A stretch of 64,000 nucleotides of DNA. Origin: Methyloferula stellata AR4. GTDB taxonomy: Bacteria > Pseudomonadota > Alphaproteobacteria > Rhizobiales > Beijerinckiaceae. Positions 49,516 to 60,095 of the stretch are shown here, piece by piece (position 1 is the stretch's first letter; each line of letters begins with the position of its first letter). Where the stretch lies: contig NZ_ARWA01000001.1 in NCBI RefSeq assembly GCF_000385335.1, positions 2,930,001-2,994,000 on the forward strand, read 5' to 3'. The position numbers and the translations under genes were made by a program. Below the pieces are notes generated by a model. It made no database searches and was not told the DNA's origin. It saw only the letters and a list, made by a program, of their open reading frames with translations.

Positions 49516-50100
49516 TTACGCTTCAGCCGCGGGTTCGGCTTCACCGCCGCCTTGACGGCGTGTCTGCAGCGTCGAAACCTTGATGTTGCGCCGCGCCGCG
49601 ACCGAACGCGGCGAATCCTCATGCTTCAGCGCATCGAACGTCGCGCGGATCATGTTGTAGGGGTTAGACGAGCCTTGCGACTTGCCGACGACATCATGCA
49701 TGCCGAGCGATTCGAGCACGGCACGCATCGGGCCACCGGCAATGATGCCCGTACCTGCAGGCGCCGCGCGCAGCACGACGCGGCCGGCGCCATGGCGGCC
49801 ATTCACATCGTGATGCAACGTGCGGCCTTCACGCAGCGGCACGCGAATCAGACCGCGCTTGGCGGCCTCCGTCGCCTTGCGAATGGCTTCCGGCACCTCG
49901 CGGGCCTTGCCGTGGCCGAAGCCGACGCGGCCTTTCTGATCGCCCACGACGACGAGCGCCGCGAAGCCGAACCGCCGGCCGCCTTTGACGACCTTGGCGA
50001 CGCGATTGATATGGACCAGACGGTCCACGAATTCATTATCACGGTCGTCCCGATCGCCGCGGTCGCGACCGCGGCCGCCGCCTTCACCTTCACGTGCCAT
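49516..50100 (-). CDS. rpsE: 30S ribosomal protein S5 with Gly/Arg/Asp-rich N-terminus
   Basis: 194 residues from the ATG at 50100. The S5 core is standard ([20 protein letters not shown], then [20 protein letters not shown] and [16 protein letters not shown]). The first 25 residues ([20 protein letters not shown]) form a low-complexity tail seen in many alphaproteobacterial S5 proteins; a similar run ends S3 in this cluster. The tail precedes the mRNA-helicase-related face of S5. Confidence 0.98.
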   Translation of the reverse strand: MAREGEGGGRGRDRGDRDDRDNEFVDRLVHINRVAKVVKGGRRFGFAALVVVGDQKGRVGFGHGKAREVPEAIRKATEAAKRGLIRVPLREGRTLHHDVNGRHGAGRVVLRAAPAGTGIIAGGPMRAVLESLGMHDVVGKSQGSSNPYNMIRATFDALKHEDSPRSVAARRNIKVSTLQTRRQGGGEAEPAAEA

Positions 50101-50163
50101 TTTCACTTCCGTCACTTGCGCGGCAGCTTGAATAGCGGCCGCTCGCTTCGAATAATTCTTTGA

Positions 50164-50207
50164 GAATCATCTTTGTCCCAAAAGTCTGCAACTTTTGGGG
50201 ATGATGC
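50164..50207. repeat. AAAGTCTGCAACTTT palindrome between rplR and rpsE
   Basis: A variant copy with inner stem CCCAAAAGT/ACTTTTGGG and outer arms GAATCATC/GATGATGC. Changes relative to other copies are on both sides of the stem. It ends at the rplR stop codon. Confidence 0.85.
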
Positions 50208-50570
50208 TTAGAAACTCAACCCGCCCTCGCGGGCACCGTCTGCAAGCGCCTTGACGCGCCCGTGATACATATAAGAGCCGCGATCGAAGACGATCTCCGT
50301 GACCCCGGCTTGGATCGCCCGTTCGGCGATGAGCTTGCCGATGACCTTCGCTGCCTCGACCGTCGCGCCCGTTTTCAGGGCCTCGCGATTGGCCTTTTCC
50401 AGCGACGAGGCCGAAGCCAAAGTCTTACCCTCCGCGTCATCGATGATCTGACAATAGATCTGCTTCGAGGAGCGGAAAACGGAGAGCCGCGGCTTGCCAT
50501 AGGCATGCGCCTTCAACGCGCGCCTGACGCGGGCTTTGCGGCGAAGAGTGACCTTATGCTCGGTTGCCAT
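50208..50570 (-). CDS. rplR: 50S ribosomal protein L18
   Basis: 120 residues binding 5S rRNA in the central protuberance. Starts with the basic [20 protein letters not shown], followed by [20 protein letters not shown] and ending [20 protein letters not shown]. Unmodified family length. 21 bases after rplF. Confidence 0.98.
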   Translation of the reverse strand: MATEHKVTLRRKARVRRALKAHAYGKPRLSVFRSSKQIYCQIIDDAEGKTLASASSLEKANREALKTGATVEAAKVIGKLIAERAIQAGVTEIVFDRGSYMYHGRVKALADGAREGGLSF

Positions 50571-50591
50571 GACTTTATTCCTTGAAACCGC

Positions 50592-51125
50592 TTACTTCTT
50601 CTTGCCTTCCTTGCGGAAGATGAATTCGCCGGCATATTTGACGCCCTTGCCCTTATAGGGCTCCGGCGGGCGGAAGGCGCGTATTTCGGCCGCGACCTGC
50701 CCTACGGCGCGCTTGTCGATCCCGGTGATCATCACTTCGGTCGGCTTCGGTGTGACGATCGCGATCCCTTCGGGAATCGCGAAACTCACATCGTGACTAT
50801 AGCCCAGCGAAAGCTGCAAGTTCTTGCCTGCAACCGCAGCCTTATAGCCGACGCCGGTGATCTCGAGCTTCTTCTCAAAGCCCTTCGAGACTCCGATGAC
50901 GAGATTATTGACCATCGAACGCGACATGCCCCAAAGCGCACGCGCCTTTTTGGTCTCCGTCCGCGGATCGACCTTGATCTCATTGTTCTCGAAGGCGACG
51001 ATGACGTCTTCCGGCACGAGGAACTTAAGTTCGCCCTTGCCGCCCTTCACGGAGACCAATTGGCCGTCGACTTTCGCGGTGACGCCGGACGGAATGGGAA
51101 CCGGCTTCTTTCCGATACGAGACAT
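50592..51125 (-). CDS. rplF: 50S ribosomal protein L6
   Basis: 177 residues from the ATG at 51125 ([20 protein letters not shown]), the conserved start; the frame is open further upstream inside rpsH, with no meaning. [20 protein letters not shown] and the C-terminal [20 protein letters not shown] are diagnostic. Lies near the factor-binding site of the ribosome. 22 bases after rpsH. Confidence 0.98.
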   Translation of the reverse strand: MSRIGKKPVPIPSGVTAKVDGQLVSVKGGKGELKFLVPEDVIVAFENNEIKVDPRTETKKARALWGMSRSMVNNLVIGVSKGFEKKLEITGVGYKAAVAGKNLQLSLGYSHDVSFAIPEGIAIVTPKPTEVMITGIDKRAVGQVAAEIRAFRPPEPYKGKGVKYAGEFIFRKEGKKK

Positions 51126-51147
51126 TATCTTTGCTCCGATATCAGGG

Positions 51148-51546
51148 TCAGAAGACCTTGCATAAAACTTCGCCGCCGACATTGGCTTCACGCGCCGCAT
51201 GATCGGCCATGACGCCTTTCGGTGTCGAAACGATGGTGATGCCGAGGCCGTTGGCGACGCGCGGCATGGCGTCGACCGCGGCATAGACACGGCGGCCGGG
51301 CTTCGAGACCCGCTGAATTTCGCGGATCACCGGAAGACCGTCGAAATATTTGAGCTCGATCTCGAACTCGGTGCGGCCATTGCCATATTCGGTCGTCGAA
51401 TAGCCGCGGATATAGCCTTCCGACTGCAGAACATCGAGCACATGCGCGCGAAGCCGCGAGCCCGGCGTCTGCACCTTGCCCTTGCGCCGCATCTGAGCAT
51501 TGCGAATACGGGTGAGCATATCGCCCAACGGATCGTTCATCGACAT
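51148..51546 (-). CDS. rpsH: 30S ribosomal protein S8
   Basis: 132 residues; [20 protein letters not shown] and the C-terminal [20 protein letters not shown] are canonical. In E. coli S8 represses the spc operon by binding near the rplE start; here the junction rplX/rplE is an eight-base overlap, so such control would need a different site. Two adjacent Met starts (51546, 51540). Confidence 0.98.
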   Translation of the reverse strand: MSMNDPLGDMLTRIRNAQMRRKGKVQTPGSRLRAHVLDVLQSEGYIRGYSTTEYGNGRTEFEIELKYFDGLPVIREIQRVSKPGRRVYAAVDAMPRVANGLGITIVSTPKGVMADHAAREANVGGEVLCKVF

Positions 51547-51556
51547 GATCCGCCTC

Positions 51557-51862
51557 CTACCAGCTCGACTTCACGAGTCCGGGGATTAGGCCCTTCGAAC
51601 CCAATTCCCGCAACGCGATGCGCGACATCTTCATCTTGCGCGTGAACGCGCGCGGACGGCCGGAAACTTCGCAGCGGTTGCGAATCCGCACGGCGGACGA
51701 ATTGCGCGGCAGTTCAGCGAGCTTGAGGCGCGCCGCAAACTGCTCCTCCAACGTCAGGGCCTGGTCGTTCGCAATCGCCTTCAATTTCTTGCGGCGCGCA
51801 GCAAACTGCTTCACGAGCTTGATACGATGGTTGTTCTTCTCGACTGAACTTTTCTTCGCCAT
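51557..51862 (-). CDS. rpsN: 30S ribosomal protein S14 (zinc-free form)
   Basis: 101 residues. The long form, without the CxxC pairs of the short zinc-binding type: [20 protein letters not shown], then [20 protein letters not shown] and the [13 protein letters not shown] end. 10 bases before rpsH. Confidence 0.98.
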   Translation of the reverse strand: MAKKSSVEKNNHRIKLVKQFAARRKKLKAIANDQALTLEEQFAARLKLAELPRNSSAVRIRNRCEVSGRPRAFTRKMKMSRIALRELGSKGLIPGLVKSSW

Positions 51863-51901
51863 GAAGATCCCTCTAGTTTCCGCGTTTGAGACGGATCTGT
51901 C

Positions 51902-52633
51902 TCACTGCCGGAACGGAAAGTTGAAAGCGCGCAGCAAAGCCCGCGCCTCATTGTCGGTTTTAGCGGTCGTACAAACGATAATGTCCATGCCGAGAATGCT
52001 CTCGGCCTTGTCATAGTCGATCTCGGGGAACACGATGTGTTCCTTGATGCCCATCGCGTAATTGCCGCGCCCGTCGAAGCTCTTCGGGTTCAACCCGCGA
52101 AAGTCGCGCACACGCGGCAGAGCGATCGTCACCAGCCGGTCCAGAAATTCATACATGCGGGTCTTGCGCAAAGTGACCTTGGCGCCGATCGGCATGTTCT
52201 CGCGCACCTTGAAGGTCGCGATCGCCTTGCGAGCATGCGTGACCACAGGCTTTTGTCCGGCGATCAGGCTCAAATCGGCGGCGGCGAGCGTCACCTTCTT
52301 GGTGTCGTTGACGGCCTCACCGACACCCATGTTGAGCACGATCTTGTCGATCACCGGCACTTCGAAGGGGTTCTTGTAGCCGAACTCTTCGATGAGCTTC
52401 GGCCGCACGACCTCGTCGTAGAATTTCTTCAGGCGCGGTGCGTAATCCTTCGGCGAGGCAAGCGCTTCGGCCGAAGCCGTTGCGATATTGACCTCGCGAT
52501 TGCTGCCGCCGCCGCCAGCAGCGGCTTTCTTGCCGCCGGTGGCCTTGGCAGGCGTCTTGGCGGCGCCCTTCGCAGGTGCCTTGCCGCCCTTGGCAGGGGT
52601 TTTCGCGCCGCCCCTAGCGGGTGTCTTAGCCAT
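51902..52633 (-). CDS. rplE: 50S ribosomal protein L5 with Ala/Lys/Pro-rich N-terminal extension
   Basis: 243 residues, against about 180-185 for typical L5. Residues 61-243 are standard L5 ([40 protein letters not shown]), which binds 5S rRNA and the P-site tRNA. The first 43 residues are low-complexity ([20 protein letters not shown] and so on, resembling histone H1-like tails). No in-frame ATG, GTG or TTG exists between residue 1 and the L5 core, so the extension must be translated. The ATG at 52633 overlaps rplX by eight bases. Confidence 0.97.
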   Translation of the reverse strand: MAKTPARGGAKTPAKGGKAPAKGAAKTPAKATGGKKAAAGGGGSNREVNIATASAEALASPKDYAPRLKKFYDEVVRPKLIEEFGYKNPFEVPVIDKIVLNMGVGEAVNDTKKVTLAAADLSLIAGQKPVVTHARKAIATFKVRENMPIGAKVTLRKTRMYEFLDRLVTIALPRVRDFRGLNPKSFDGRGNYAMGIKEHIVFPEIDYDKAESILGMDIIVCTTAKTDNEARALLRAFNFPFRQ

Positions 52634-52943
52634 CGATCAATTCCCCAGAACGTTTGGCGACGCGGACCTTGCGGCCGTCCTCCATAATCTTGAACCCGAC
52701 GCGCGTTGCCTTGCCATCCTTCGGATCGGCGAGCGCGAGATTCGACAGATGGATCGTCGCTTCCTTCGAAAAGATGCCGGCTTCCTGGCGCGGCGTCTGC
52801 TTTTGGTGGCGCTTCACCAGATTGACGCCACGCACTATGGCGCGCTCGTCTTTCGGCATGACCTGCAGCACCTCGCCGGTGCGGCCCTTGTCGCGCCCGG
52901 TCATCACGACGACTTTGTCGCCTTTTTTTATCTTCGCGGCCAT
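52626..52943 (-). CDS. rplX: 50S ribosomal protein L24
   Basis: 105 residues from the ATG at 52943 ([20 protein letters not shown]), an early assembly initiator on 23S rRNA. KOW-motif region [20 protein letters not shown], then [12 protein letters not shown]-like sequence. TGATG overlap with rplN, and an eight-base overlap with rplE, so rplN-rplX-rplE are tightly coupled. Confidence 0.98.
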   Translation of the reverse strand: MAAKIKKGDKVVVMTGRDKGRTGEVLQVMPKDERAIVRGVNLVKRHQKQTPRQEAGIFSKEATIHLSNLALADPKDGKATRVGFKIMEDGRKVRVAKRSGELIDG

Positions 52944-53311
52944 CACAACACCTCCGGCGCGAGCGAAATGATCTTCATATGGTTGCGGGCGCGCAATTCG
53001 CGCGGCACCGGTCCGAAGATGCGGGTGCCGATCGGCTCCGACTGATTGTTGATCAGCACGGCGGCATTGGAATCGAAGCGGATGACGGAACCATCGGCGC
53101 GCTTGATGTCCTTGGCCGTGCGCACGACCACGGCCTTCATCACGTCGCCCTTCTTCACGCGGCCGCGCGGAATGGCTTCCTTGATCGAGACGACGATAAT
53201 ATCGCCGACGCCGGCATATTTGCGCTTGGAGCCACCAAGCACTTTGATGCACATCACGCGGCGCGCGCCGGAATTATCGGCGACGTCGAGGTTGGTCTGC
53301 ATCTGTATCAT
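52943..53311 (-). CDS. rplN: 50S ribosomal protein L14
   Basis: 122 residues, one of the most conserved ribosomal proteins: [20 protein letters not shown], the [20 protein letters not shown] strand and [20 protein letters not shown] end. Binds at the subunit interface. 134-base gap to rpsQ contains two hairpins. Confidence 0.99.
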   Translation of the reverse strand: MIQMQTNLDVADNSGARRVMCIKVLGGSKRKYAGVGDIIVVSIKEAIPRGRVKKGDVMKAVVVRTAKDIKRADGSVIRFDSNAAVLINNQSEPIGTRIFGPVPRELRARNHMKIISLAPEVL

Positions 53312-53375
53312 GGCATTTCGCCTTTCTTACCAGATCGGTTTCCGGCTTTGATCTCGCCGCCGGACTTCGCCTGAA

Positions 53376-53425
53376 GGAGGCCAGGCCTCCCCTATTGTTT
53401 CATCCCGGCATCTTCAAAAGATGCC
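53376..53425 (-). promoter_or_regulatory. Two hairpins between rpsQ and rplN
   Basis: Palindrome GGAGGCC-A-GGCCTCC (53376-53390) and a perfect stem GGCATCTT-CAA-AAGATGCC (53407-53425) lie in the 134-base gap. They are inside a co-directional operon, so a role in RNA processing or internal promoter control is possible; nothing more can be said from sequence. Confidence 0.45.
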
Positions 53426-53445
53426 CCTGAATTCTCTCACCGCAC

Positions 53446-53688
53446 TTAGGCTTTCGGCGCCGTCTCGACGACGATCCAACGCTTCAATTTCGAAATCGGC
53501 TTCGTCTCTTCGATCGAAACCGCATCGCCGACTTTGAACACCTTGTTCTCGTCATGCGCATGGTAGTTCTTCGAACGCCGGACGGTCTTCTTCAACAGCG
53601 GATGCGTGAAGCGCCGTTCGACCTTCACGACAATGGTCTTTTCCTGCTTGTCGCTGACGACGACACCCTGAAGAATACGTTTCGGCAT
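53446..53688 (-). CDS. rpsQ: 30S ribosomal protein S17
   Basis: 80 residues: [40 protein letters not shown] and [15 protein letters not shown], the standard OB-fold protein binding the 5' domain of 16S rRNA. 12 bases after rpmC. Confidence 0.98.
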   Translation of the reverse strand: MPKRILQGVVVSDKQEKTIVVKVERRFTHPLLKKTVRRSKNYHAHDENKVFKVGDAVSIEETKPISKLKRWIVVETAPKA

Positions 53689-53700
53689 GATCTTTCCTAA

Positions 53701-53907
53701 TTATTTGGCGGCGCGCTTTTGCGCGGCGAGGGTCATGACACGGGCAATGTCACGGCGCACGACACGCACGCGGGACGTATTCTCGAGCTGACCCGTCGCG
53801 CGCTGGAAGCGCAGGTTGAACTGTTCTTTCTTGAGGTTTGCGACCTCTTGATCGAGTTGATCCTCAGACATGACCTTGAGGTCGGAGAGGCGGCTTTTCG
53901 ATTTCAT
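53701..53907 (-). CDS. rpmC: 50S ribosomal protein L29
   Basis: 68 residues from the ATG at 53907 ([20 protein letters not shown]), with the hairpin motif [20 protein letters not shown] near the exit-tunnel docking site of SRP and trigger factor. The much longer open frame upstream is read-through within rplP. 10 bases after rplP. Confidence 0.98.
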   Translation of the reverse strand: MKSKSRLSDLKVMSEDQLDQEVANLKKEQFNLRFQRATGQLENTSRVRVVRRDIARVMTLAAQKRAAK

Positions 53908-53917
53908 CTGTTCCTCC

Positions 53918-54331
53918 TCACTCGACGATGCGCTGAATGAAGCGCGTTTTGATGGGCAGCTTCGCGGCGGCGAGCCGCAGGGCTTCACGGGCGAGCTCGG
54001 ACGGCACGCCGTCGAGCTCGAACATGATGCGGCCGGGAGCGACGCGGCAGCACCAATATTCGGTGCCGCCCTTGCCTTTACCCATGCGGACTTCGACCGG
54101 CTTTTTCGACACCGGCACATCCGGGAAGATGCGGATCCAAACACGCCCGGCACGCTTCATATGACGCGTCATGGCGCGGCGGGCCGCTTCGATCTGGCGC
54201 GCCGTAATGCGCTCGGGCTCCATCGCCTTCAAGCCGAACTGGCCGAAGTTCAGCTCGAAGCCTCCTTTGGAGGCACCGTGGATGCGGCCTTTGAAGGCCT
54301 TTCTGAATCGCGTTTTCTTCGGTTGCAGCAT
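53918..54331 (-). CDS. rplP: 50S ribosomal protein L16
   Basis: 137 residues: [40 protein letters not shown] and [20 protein letters not shown]. Sits near the tRNA elbow at the A and P sites. 30 bases after rpsC. Confidence 0.98.
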   Translation of the reverse strand: MLQPKKTRFRKAFKGRIHGASKGGFELNFGQFGLKAMEPERITARQIEAARRAMTRHMKRAGRVWIRIFPDVPVSKKPVEVRMGKGKGGTEYWCCRVAPGRIMFELDGVPSELAREALRLAAAKLPIKTRFIQRIVE

Positions 54332-54361
54332 TGTCTAATCTTCCGATTGAGCCGTTAAGGG

Positions 54362-55108
54362 TCAGGCCGCGTCGCGGTCGCGCCGGCGGCCGCGATCACG
54401 ATCGCGGTCGCGATCACCTCCGCCACCGCCTCCGCCGTGATCCTGTTCGGCCATCTTCTTGTCCTGTGCCATCGGATCATGCTCAAGGATTTCACCCTTG
54501 AAGATCCAAACCTTGATTCCGCACGTGCCATAGGCCGTATGCGCCGTCGCGACGCCGTAATCGACATCGGCGCGCAGCGTATGCAGCGGCACGCGGCCTT
54601 CGCGATACCATTCGAGGCGCGCGATTTCAGCACCGCCCAAACGGCCGGAGCAGTTGATGCGGATGCCTTCCGCGCCGAGACGCATCGCCGATTGCACGGC
54701 GCGCTTCATGGCGCGGCGGAACGCGACGCGACGCTCGAGCTGCTGCGCGATCGAGTCGGCGACCAGCGTCGCGTCGATCTCGGGCTTGCGCACCTCAACG
54801 ATATTGATGACGACTTCCGAGTCCGTCATCTTGGCGACGAGCTTGCGGATCTTATCGATATCCGCGCCCTTCTTGCCGATGACGACGCCAGGGCGGGCCG
54901 AATGGATCGTCACGCGGCATTTCTTATGCGGCCGCTCGATGATGATCTTCGAAACCGCCGCCTGCTTCAGCGTCTTCATGAGGGCTTCGCGAATGCGCAT
55001 GTCCTCGTGCAGAAGCTTGCCATATTCGTTTTTGCCGGCGTACCAGCGCGAATCCCAGGTCCGGTTGATGCCAAGACGAAGGCCGATCGGATTGACTTTC
55101 TGACCCAT
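54362..55108 (-). CDS. rpsC: 30S ribosomal protein S3 with Gly/Asp/Arg-rich tail
   Basis: 248 residues. N-terminal [22 protein letters not shown]-domain motif [20 protein letters not shown] and C-terminal [20 protein letters not shown] are standard; S3 lines the mRNA entry helicase site. Residues about 218-248 form an extra low-complexity tail of GGGGGG then alternating Asp/Arg. The same kind of tail is on S5, which neighbours S3 at the mRNA entry channel. Confidence 0.98.
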   Translation of the reverse strand: MGQKVNPIGLRLGINRTWDSRWYAGKNEYGKLLHEDMRIREALMKTLKQAAVSKIIIERPHKKCRVTIHSARPGVVIGKKGADIDKIRKLVAKMTDSEVVINIVEVRKPEIDATLVADSIAQQLERRVAFRRAMKRAVQSAMRLGAEGIRINCSGRLGGAEIARLEWYREGRVPLHTLRADVDYGVATAHTAYGTCGIKVWIFKGEILEHDPMAQDKKMAEQDHGGGGGGGDRDRDRDRGRRRDRDAA

Positions 55109-55118
55109 GCTCTTCTCC

Positions 55119-55511
55119 TCAGGCCTCTGCCGTGGCCGGAACGCCGACTTCGCGCACGACGATCGTCAAATGCGAAAACGGCTTTTCGATCCGGCTTGAC
55201 CGGCCGCGCGCCCGCGCGGCGAAACGTTTCATGATGAGCGCCTTGCCAACGAAAGCTTCGGCGACGACGAGATCGTCGACATCGAGGCCGTGATTGTTTT
55301 CGGCATTCGCGATCGCGCTCTCCAGCGTCTTCTTGACGTCGAAGGCGATGCGCTTGCGCGAGAATTCCAAATCGGCCAGCGCCCTGTCGACCTTCTTGCC
55401 GCGAATCAGCTGAGCCAGAAGGTTCAGCTTCTGCGGGCTGATGCGCAGCATGCGGGCGACCGCCTTGGCTTCGTGATCTGAGAGCGCGCGGGGCGTCTTT
55501 TCCTTAGACAT
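55119..55511 (-). CDS. rplV: 50S ribosomal protein L22
   Basis: 130 residues; the core [20 protein letters not shown], the tunnel-lining hairpin region [20 protein letters not shown] and an acidic/helical middle are typical. Ten bases before rpsC, two bases after rpsS. L22 narrows the exit tunnel and is a macrolide-resistance site; nothing unusual there. Confidence 0.98.
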   Translation of the reverse strand: MSKEKTPRALSDHEAKAVARMLRISPQKLNLLAQLIRGKKVDRALADLEFSRKRIAFDVKKTLESAIANAENNHGLDVDDLVVAEAFVGKALIMKRFAARARGRSSRIEKPFSHLTIVVREVGVPATAEA

Positions 55512-55513
55512 GG

Positions 55514-55792
55514 TCAGCCCCTCTTGGCTTTCTTATCCGCCGCGTGACCGTGAAAGGTCCGGGTCGGCGAGAACTCGCCGAACTTGTGACCGATCATGTC
55601 TTCGGTAACGTTCACCGGCACATGCTTGTGGCCGTTGTAGACACCGAAGGTCAGGCCGACGAACTGCGGCAGGATGGTGGAGCGGCGGCTCCAGATCTTG
55701 ATGACTTCGGAACGGGTCGAGCCGCGCGCGGTCTCTGCCTTTTTGAGCAGATAGCCGTCGACGAACGGGCCCTTCCAGATGGAGCGCGCCAT
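55514..55792 (-). CDS. rpsS: 30S ribosomal protein S19
   Basis: 92 residues: [40 protein letters not shown] and [20 protein letters not shown], a head protein that bridges to S13. Two bases separate it from both rplB and rplV, so rplB-rpsS-rplV are read almost without gaps. Confidence 0.99.
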   Translation of the reverse strand: MARSIWKGPFVDGYLLKKAETARGSTRSEVIKIWSRRSTILPQFVGLTFGVYNGHKHVPVNVTEDMIGHKFGEFSPTRTFHGHAADKKAKRG

Positions 55793-55794
55793 GA

Positions 55795-56634
55795 TCAGCC
55801 CTTCTTCTTGCTCTTGTGACGCGAGGTCACGATGAATTTCGTCGTGGACTTATTGGTCCTGGTCTTCTTGCCCTTGGTCGGCTTACCCCAAGGAGTCACT
55901 GGATGACGGCCGCCGGAGGTGCGGCCTTCGCCGCCGCCGTGCGGGTGATCGACCGGGTTCATAGTCACGCCGCGGTTATGCGGGCGCTGGCCGAGCCAGC
56001 GGCTGCGTCCGGCCTTGCCGATCGAAGCATTCATATGATCCGGGTTGGACACCGCGCCGACAGTCGCGAAGCACTGGCCGTGGATCAGGCGTTGCTCGCC
56101 TGAATTCAGGCGCACGATCACGTAACCCTGGTCGCGTCCGACGACCTGCGCATAATTGCCGGCCGAGCGCACCATGGCGGCGCCCTTGCCGATCTTCATC
56201 TCGACATTATGCACGATCGTGCCAACCGGCATCGAGGCGAGCGGCATGGCATTGCCGGGCTTGACGTCGACCTGTTGGCCGGAAATGACCTCGTCGCCGA
56301 CGCTCAGCCTTTGCGGCGCGATGATATAGGCGAGCTCATCGTCGGCATAGCGGATGAGCGCGATGAAAGCCGTGCGGTTCGGATCATATTCGATCCGCTC
56401 GACCTTCGCCGGGATATCAAGCTTACGGCGCTTGAAATCCACGATGCGATAGCTCTGCTTATGGCCGCCGCCACGGAAACGTACCGTGATGCGGCCATTG
56501 TTGTTGCGGCCGCCGGAAGACGACTTGCCCTCGGTCAGGGTCTTGACCGGCTTGCCTTTGTAGAGGTCGCTGCGATCGACGATGACGAGCTGACGAAGGC
56601 TCGGCGTGATCGGCTTGAATGTTTTGAGTGCCAT
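55795..56634 (-). CDS. rplB: 50S ribosomal protein L2
   Basis: 279 residues of the most conserved large-subunit protein near the peptidyl-transferase centre. [40 protein letters not shown] and [20 protein letters not shown], with the functionally important His of the last motif, are intact. One base after rplW. Confidence 0.99.
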   Translation of the reverse strand: MALKTFKPITPSLRQLVIVDRSDLYKGKPVKTLTEGKSSSGGRNNNGRITVRFRGGGHKQSYRIVDFKRRKLDIPAKVERIEYDPNRTAFIALIRYADDELAYIIAPQRLSVGDEVISGQQVDVKPGNAMPLASMPVGTIVHNVEMKIGKGAAMVRSAGNYAQVVGRDQGYVIVRLNSGEQRLIHGQCFATVGAVSNPDHMNASIGKAGRSRWLGQRPHNRGVTMNPVDHPHGGGEGRTSGGRHPVTPWGKPTKGKKTRTNKSTTKFIVTSRHKSKKKG

Positions 56635-56635
56635 A

Positions 56636-56941
56636 TCAGAGCCCCGTCGTCACATCGATCTTGTCACCCTCGGCGAGGGTGACGATCGCTTTTTTGATAT
56701 CCGACTGAACGCCGCGCGTTCCTTTGAACGTCTTTCTTTTGCCTTTGCGCAAAAGCGTGTTCACGCCCAAGACCTTCACGTCGAAGAGCTTCTCGACCGC
56801 TTCCTTGATCTGCGGTTTCGTCGCGGTCTTGCGGACCTTGAAGATCACTTTGTTGTCTTCCGAGGCGAAGGTCGCCTTTTCGGTGACGATCGGGGCTACG
56901 ATAATATCGTAGAGCCGCACATCAATGGAGGGTGGGGTCAT
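56636..56941 (-). CDS. rplW: 50S ribosomal protein L23
   Basis: 101 residues; [20 protein letters not shown] and the [20 protein letters not shown] tunnel-exit region where SRP and trigger factor bind. The ATG overlaps the rplD stop by four bases (56938-56941). Confidence 0.98.
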   Translation of the reverse strand: MTPPSIDVRLYDIIVAPIVTEKATFASEDNKVIFKVRKTATKPQIKEAVEKLFDVKVLGVNTLLRKGKRKTFKGTRGVQSDIKKAIVTLAEGDKIDVTTGL

Positions 56942-57558
56942 GCGAAGCGAGCCTCCAGAGCGTCGAGCGCGGCCTTGGTCAAAACCAGTTTGTCGCGGCG
57001 CAGAATGTCATAGACGTTGATGCCTTGGATCGGCAGCACGTCGATATTCGGAATATTGCGCGCGGCCAGCGCGAAGTTGATCTCGGGCTCCGCGCCGTCG
57101 ATGATCAGGGCATTGGTCAGGCCGAGCTTGGCGAAATGCCCGAGCAAGGCCTTGGTCTTGGCCTCGGCGACCTTGGTGTCGGCCCAGATGATCAAGCCGC
57201 CGTCCTTCACCTTAGCCGACAGCGCGTGTTTCAGCGCCAGCGCCTTCACCTTCTTGGTGAGATCATGTTCATGCGAACGCATGACCGGGCCATGCGCCTT
57301 GCCGCCGCCGCGAAACTGCGGCGCGCGCGCCGAACCATGGCGGGCATGGCCGGTGCCCTTCTGCTTGTAGAGCTTCTTGCCGGTGCGCCAGACATCGGCG
57401 CGGCCCATGGCGACATGGGTGCCGGCGCGGCGCTTGGCGAGCTGATAGCGCACCATCCGCGCGATCAGATCCTCGCGCGGCTCGAGGCCGAAAATTGCGT
57501 CTGAGAGTTCGACTGAACCCGCCGCGGCGCCGTCGAGAGAAATGACGTCGATCTTCAT
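56938..57558 (-). CDS. rplD: 50S ribosomal protein L4
   Basis: 206 residues from the ATG at 57558 ([20 protein letters not shown]); the longer frame lies within rplC. The tunnel loop [20 protein letters not shown] and [20 protein letters not shown] end are typical. In E. coli L4 represses the S10 operon by its leader; the hairpins before rplC would be a possible site here, but that is speculative. Four bases after rplC. Confidence 0.98.
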   Translation of the reverse strand: MKIDVISLDGAAAGSVELSDAIFGLEPREDLIARMVRYQLAKRRAGTHVAMGRADVWRTGKKLYKQKGTGHARHGSARAPQFRGGGKAHGPVMRSHEHDLTKKVKALALKHALSAKVKDGGLIIWADTKVAEAKTKALLGHFAKLGLTNALIIDGAEPEINFALAARNIPNIDVLPIQGINVYDILRRDKLVLTKAALDALEARFA

Positions 57559-57562
57559 GGTC

Positions 57563-58285
57563 TCAGGCCTCCGTCGGCGCGGGTTCGGCGGGGGCCGGTT
57601 CACCACCTTCGGCGAGGCGGAACTTACCAGGCAAAGGCACATCCTTCGGCAGCGCCTTCTTGACGGCGTCGCGGATATAGATCCAGCCGCCGGAGGTGCC
57701 GGGAACGGCGCCTTCGACCAGGATCAAACCGCGCTCGACATCGGTCGAAACGACGCGAAGGTTCAAGGTCGTCACGCGTTCGACGCCGAGATGACCCGCC
57801 ATTTTCTTGTTCTTGAAGGTCTTGCCGGGGTCCTGACGGCCACCGGTCGAACCATGCGAACGATGCGAAAGCGATACGCCGTGGGTGGCGCGCAAGCCGC
57901 CGAAGTTCCAGCGTTTCATCGCGCCGGCAAAGCCCTTGCCGGTGGAGGTCCCCGTCACGTCGACGAATTGGCCGACGACGAAATGATCGGCCGTGATCTC
58001 GGCACCGACCGGCAGGAACGCGTCCTCGGCGACACGGAATTCGGCGAGCTTCAATTTCGGCTCGACCTTGGCGACCGCGAAGCGGCCGCGCTCGGCCTTC
58101 GAGACATTCTTCACCTTGGCCAAGCCGATGCCAAGTTGCACCGCGCTATAGCCATTCTGTTCCTTGGTCCGATGCGCGACGACTTGACAGCCATCGAGCT
58201 TCAAGACCGTGACCGGCACATGTTCGCCAGCGTCCGTGAAGACGCGGGTCATGCCGAGCTTTTGCGCGATAACACCTGATCGCAT
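57563..58285 (-). CDS. rplC: 50S ribosomal protein L3
   Basis: 240 residues: [20 protein letters not shown] start, [20 protein letters not shown] with the methylated-Gln region near the peptidyl-transferase centre, and [20 protein letters not shown]. An Ala/Glu/Pro-rich C-terminal tail (about 225-240) exceeds the family core. Separated from rpsJ by 159 bases with three hairpins. Confidence 0.98.
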   Translation of the reverse strand: MRSGVIAQKLGMTRVFTDAGEHVPVTVLKLDGCQVVAHRTKEQNGYSAVQLGIGLAKVKNVSKAERGRFAVAKVEPKLKLAEFRVAEDAFLPVGAEITADHFVVGQFVDVTGTSTGKGFAGAMKRWNFGGLRATHGVSLSHRSHGSTGGRQDPGKTFKNKKMAGHLGVERVTTLNLRVVSTDVERGLILVEGAVPGTSGGWIYIRDAVKKALPKDVPLPGKFRLAEGGEPAPAEPAPTEA

Positions 58286-58349
58286 GTTGTTCGTCCTTCA
58301 AGGCCAGAGCTTAAAGCCCGTGGCCCGGTTCATCTCTTTTGCCGTCACC

Positions 58350-58437
58350 GCATCGTCTTGAAACGATGCTTAATTCTACGCGTTGGAACATCATCTCGAT
58401 TCGACGATGTTCCGTCCGAAGGCCGGTTCGGCCTTCG
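58350..58437 (-). promoter_or_regulatory. Three consecutive hairpins between rpsJ and rplC
   Basis: Stems GCATCGT/ACGATGC (58350-58369), GGAACATC/GATGTTCC (58385-58413) and CGAAGGCCG/CGGCCTTCG with a three-base loop (58417-58437) fill the gap. All stems are perfect. They are inside the operon, so RNA processing, attenuation or autogenous control are the candidates. Confidence 0.55.
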
Positions 58438-58444
58438 CCAGAAA

Positions 58445-58753
58445 CTAGAGCTTGATCTCCACGTCGACACCGGCAGCGAGGTCGAGCTTCATCAAAGCGT
58501 CCACCGTCTGCGGTGTCGGGTCTACGATATCGAGGACCCTCTTATGCGTCCGGATCTCGAACTGTTCGCGCGACTTCTTGTCGACGTGCGGCGAACGGTT
58601 CACTGTGAACTTCTCGATCCGCGTCGGTAAAGGGATCGGGCCGCGGACCTGAGCGCCGGTGCGCTTGGCCGTGGAGACGATCTCCTTCGTCGACGAATCG
58701 AGAATCCGGTGATCGAACGCCTTGAGGCGGATGCGGATATTCTGGCCGTTCAT
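58445..58753 (-). CDS. rpsJ: 30S ribosomal protein S10
   Basis: 102 residues: [40 protein letters not shown] and [20 protein letters not shown]. Also the NusE factor of transcription antitermination. First gene of the S10 operon, 114 bases after tuf with a terminator-like hairpin between. Confidence 0.99.
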   Translation of the reverse strand: MNGQNIRIRLKAFDHRILDSSTKEIVSTAKRTGAQVRGPIPLPTRIEKFTVNRSPHVDKKSREQFEIRTHKRVLDIVDPTPQTVDALMKLDLAAGVDVEIKL

Positions 58754-58832
58754 TACATTGTTCCCTGTCGCGCAGCCATTGACCTGCCCCGCTGTTCTAT
58801 TTTTCGCCCACTTCGCAAAGCGACCGAAGACA

Positions 58833-58862
58833 ATGCCGAAAAGCCTCGCGGCCTTTCGGCAT
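58833..58862 (-). terminator. Hairpin between tuf and rpsJ
   Basis: Stem ATGCCGAAA/TTTCGGCAT extended by GCC/GGC around a GCGA-type loop, starting six bases after the tuf stop codon. It could partly terminate the str transcript; no U-run follows, so read-through into rpsJ is likely. Confidence 0.5.
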
Positions 58863-58867
58863 AATGA

Positions 58868-60058
<1,191 letters not shown>

Positions 60059-60095
60059 CGTCCGGCTCCTTTAAAAACTCAACTGTGCAGGCACA

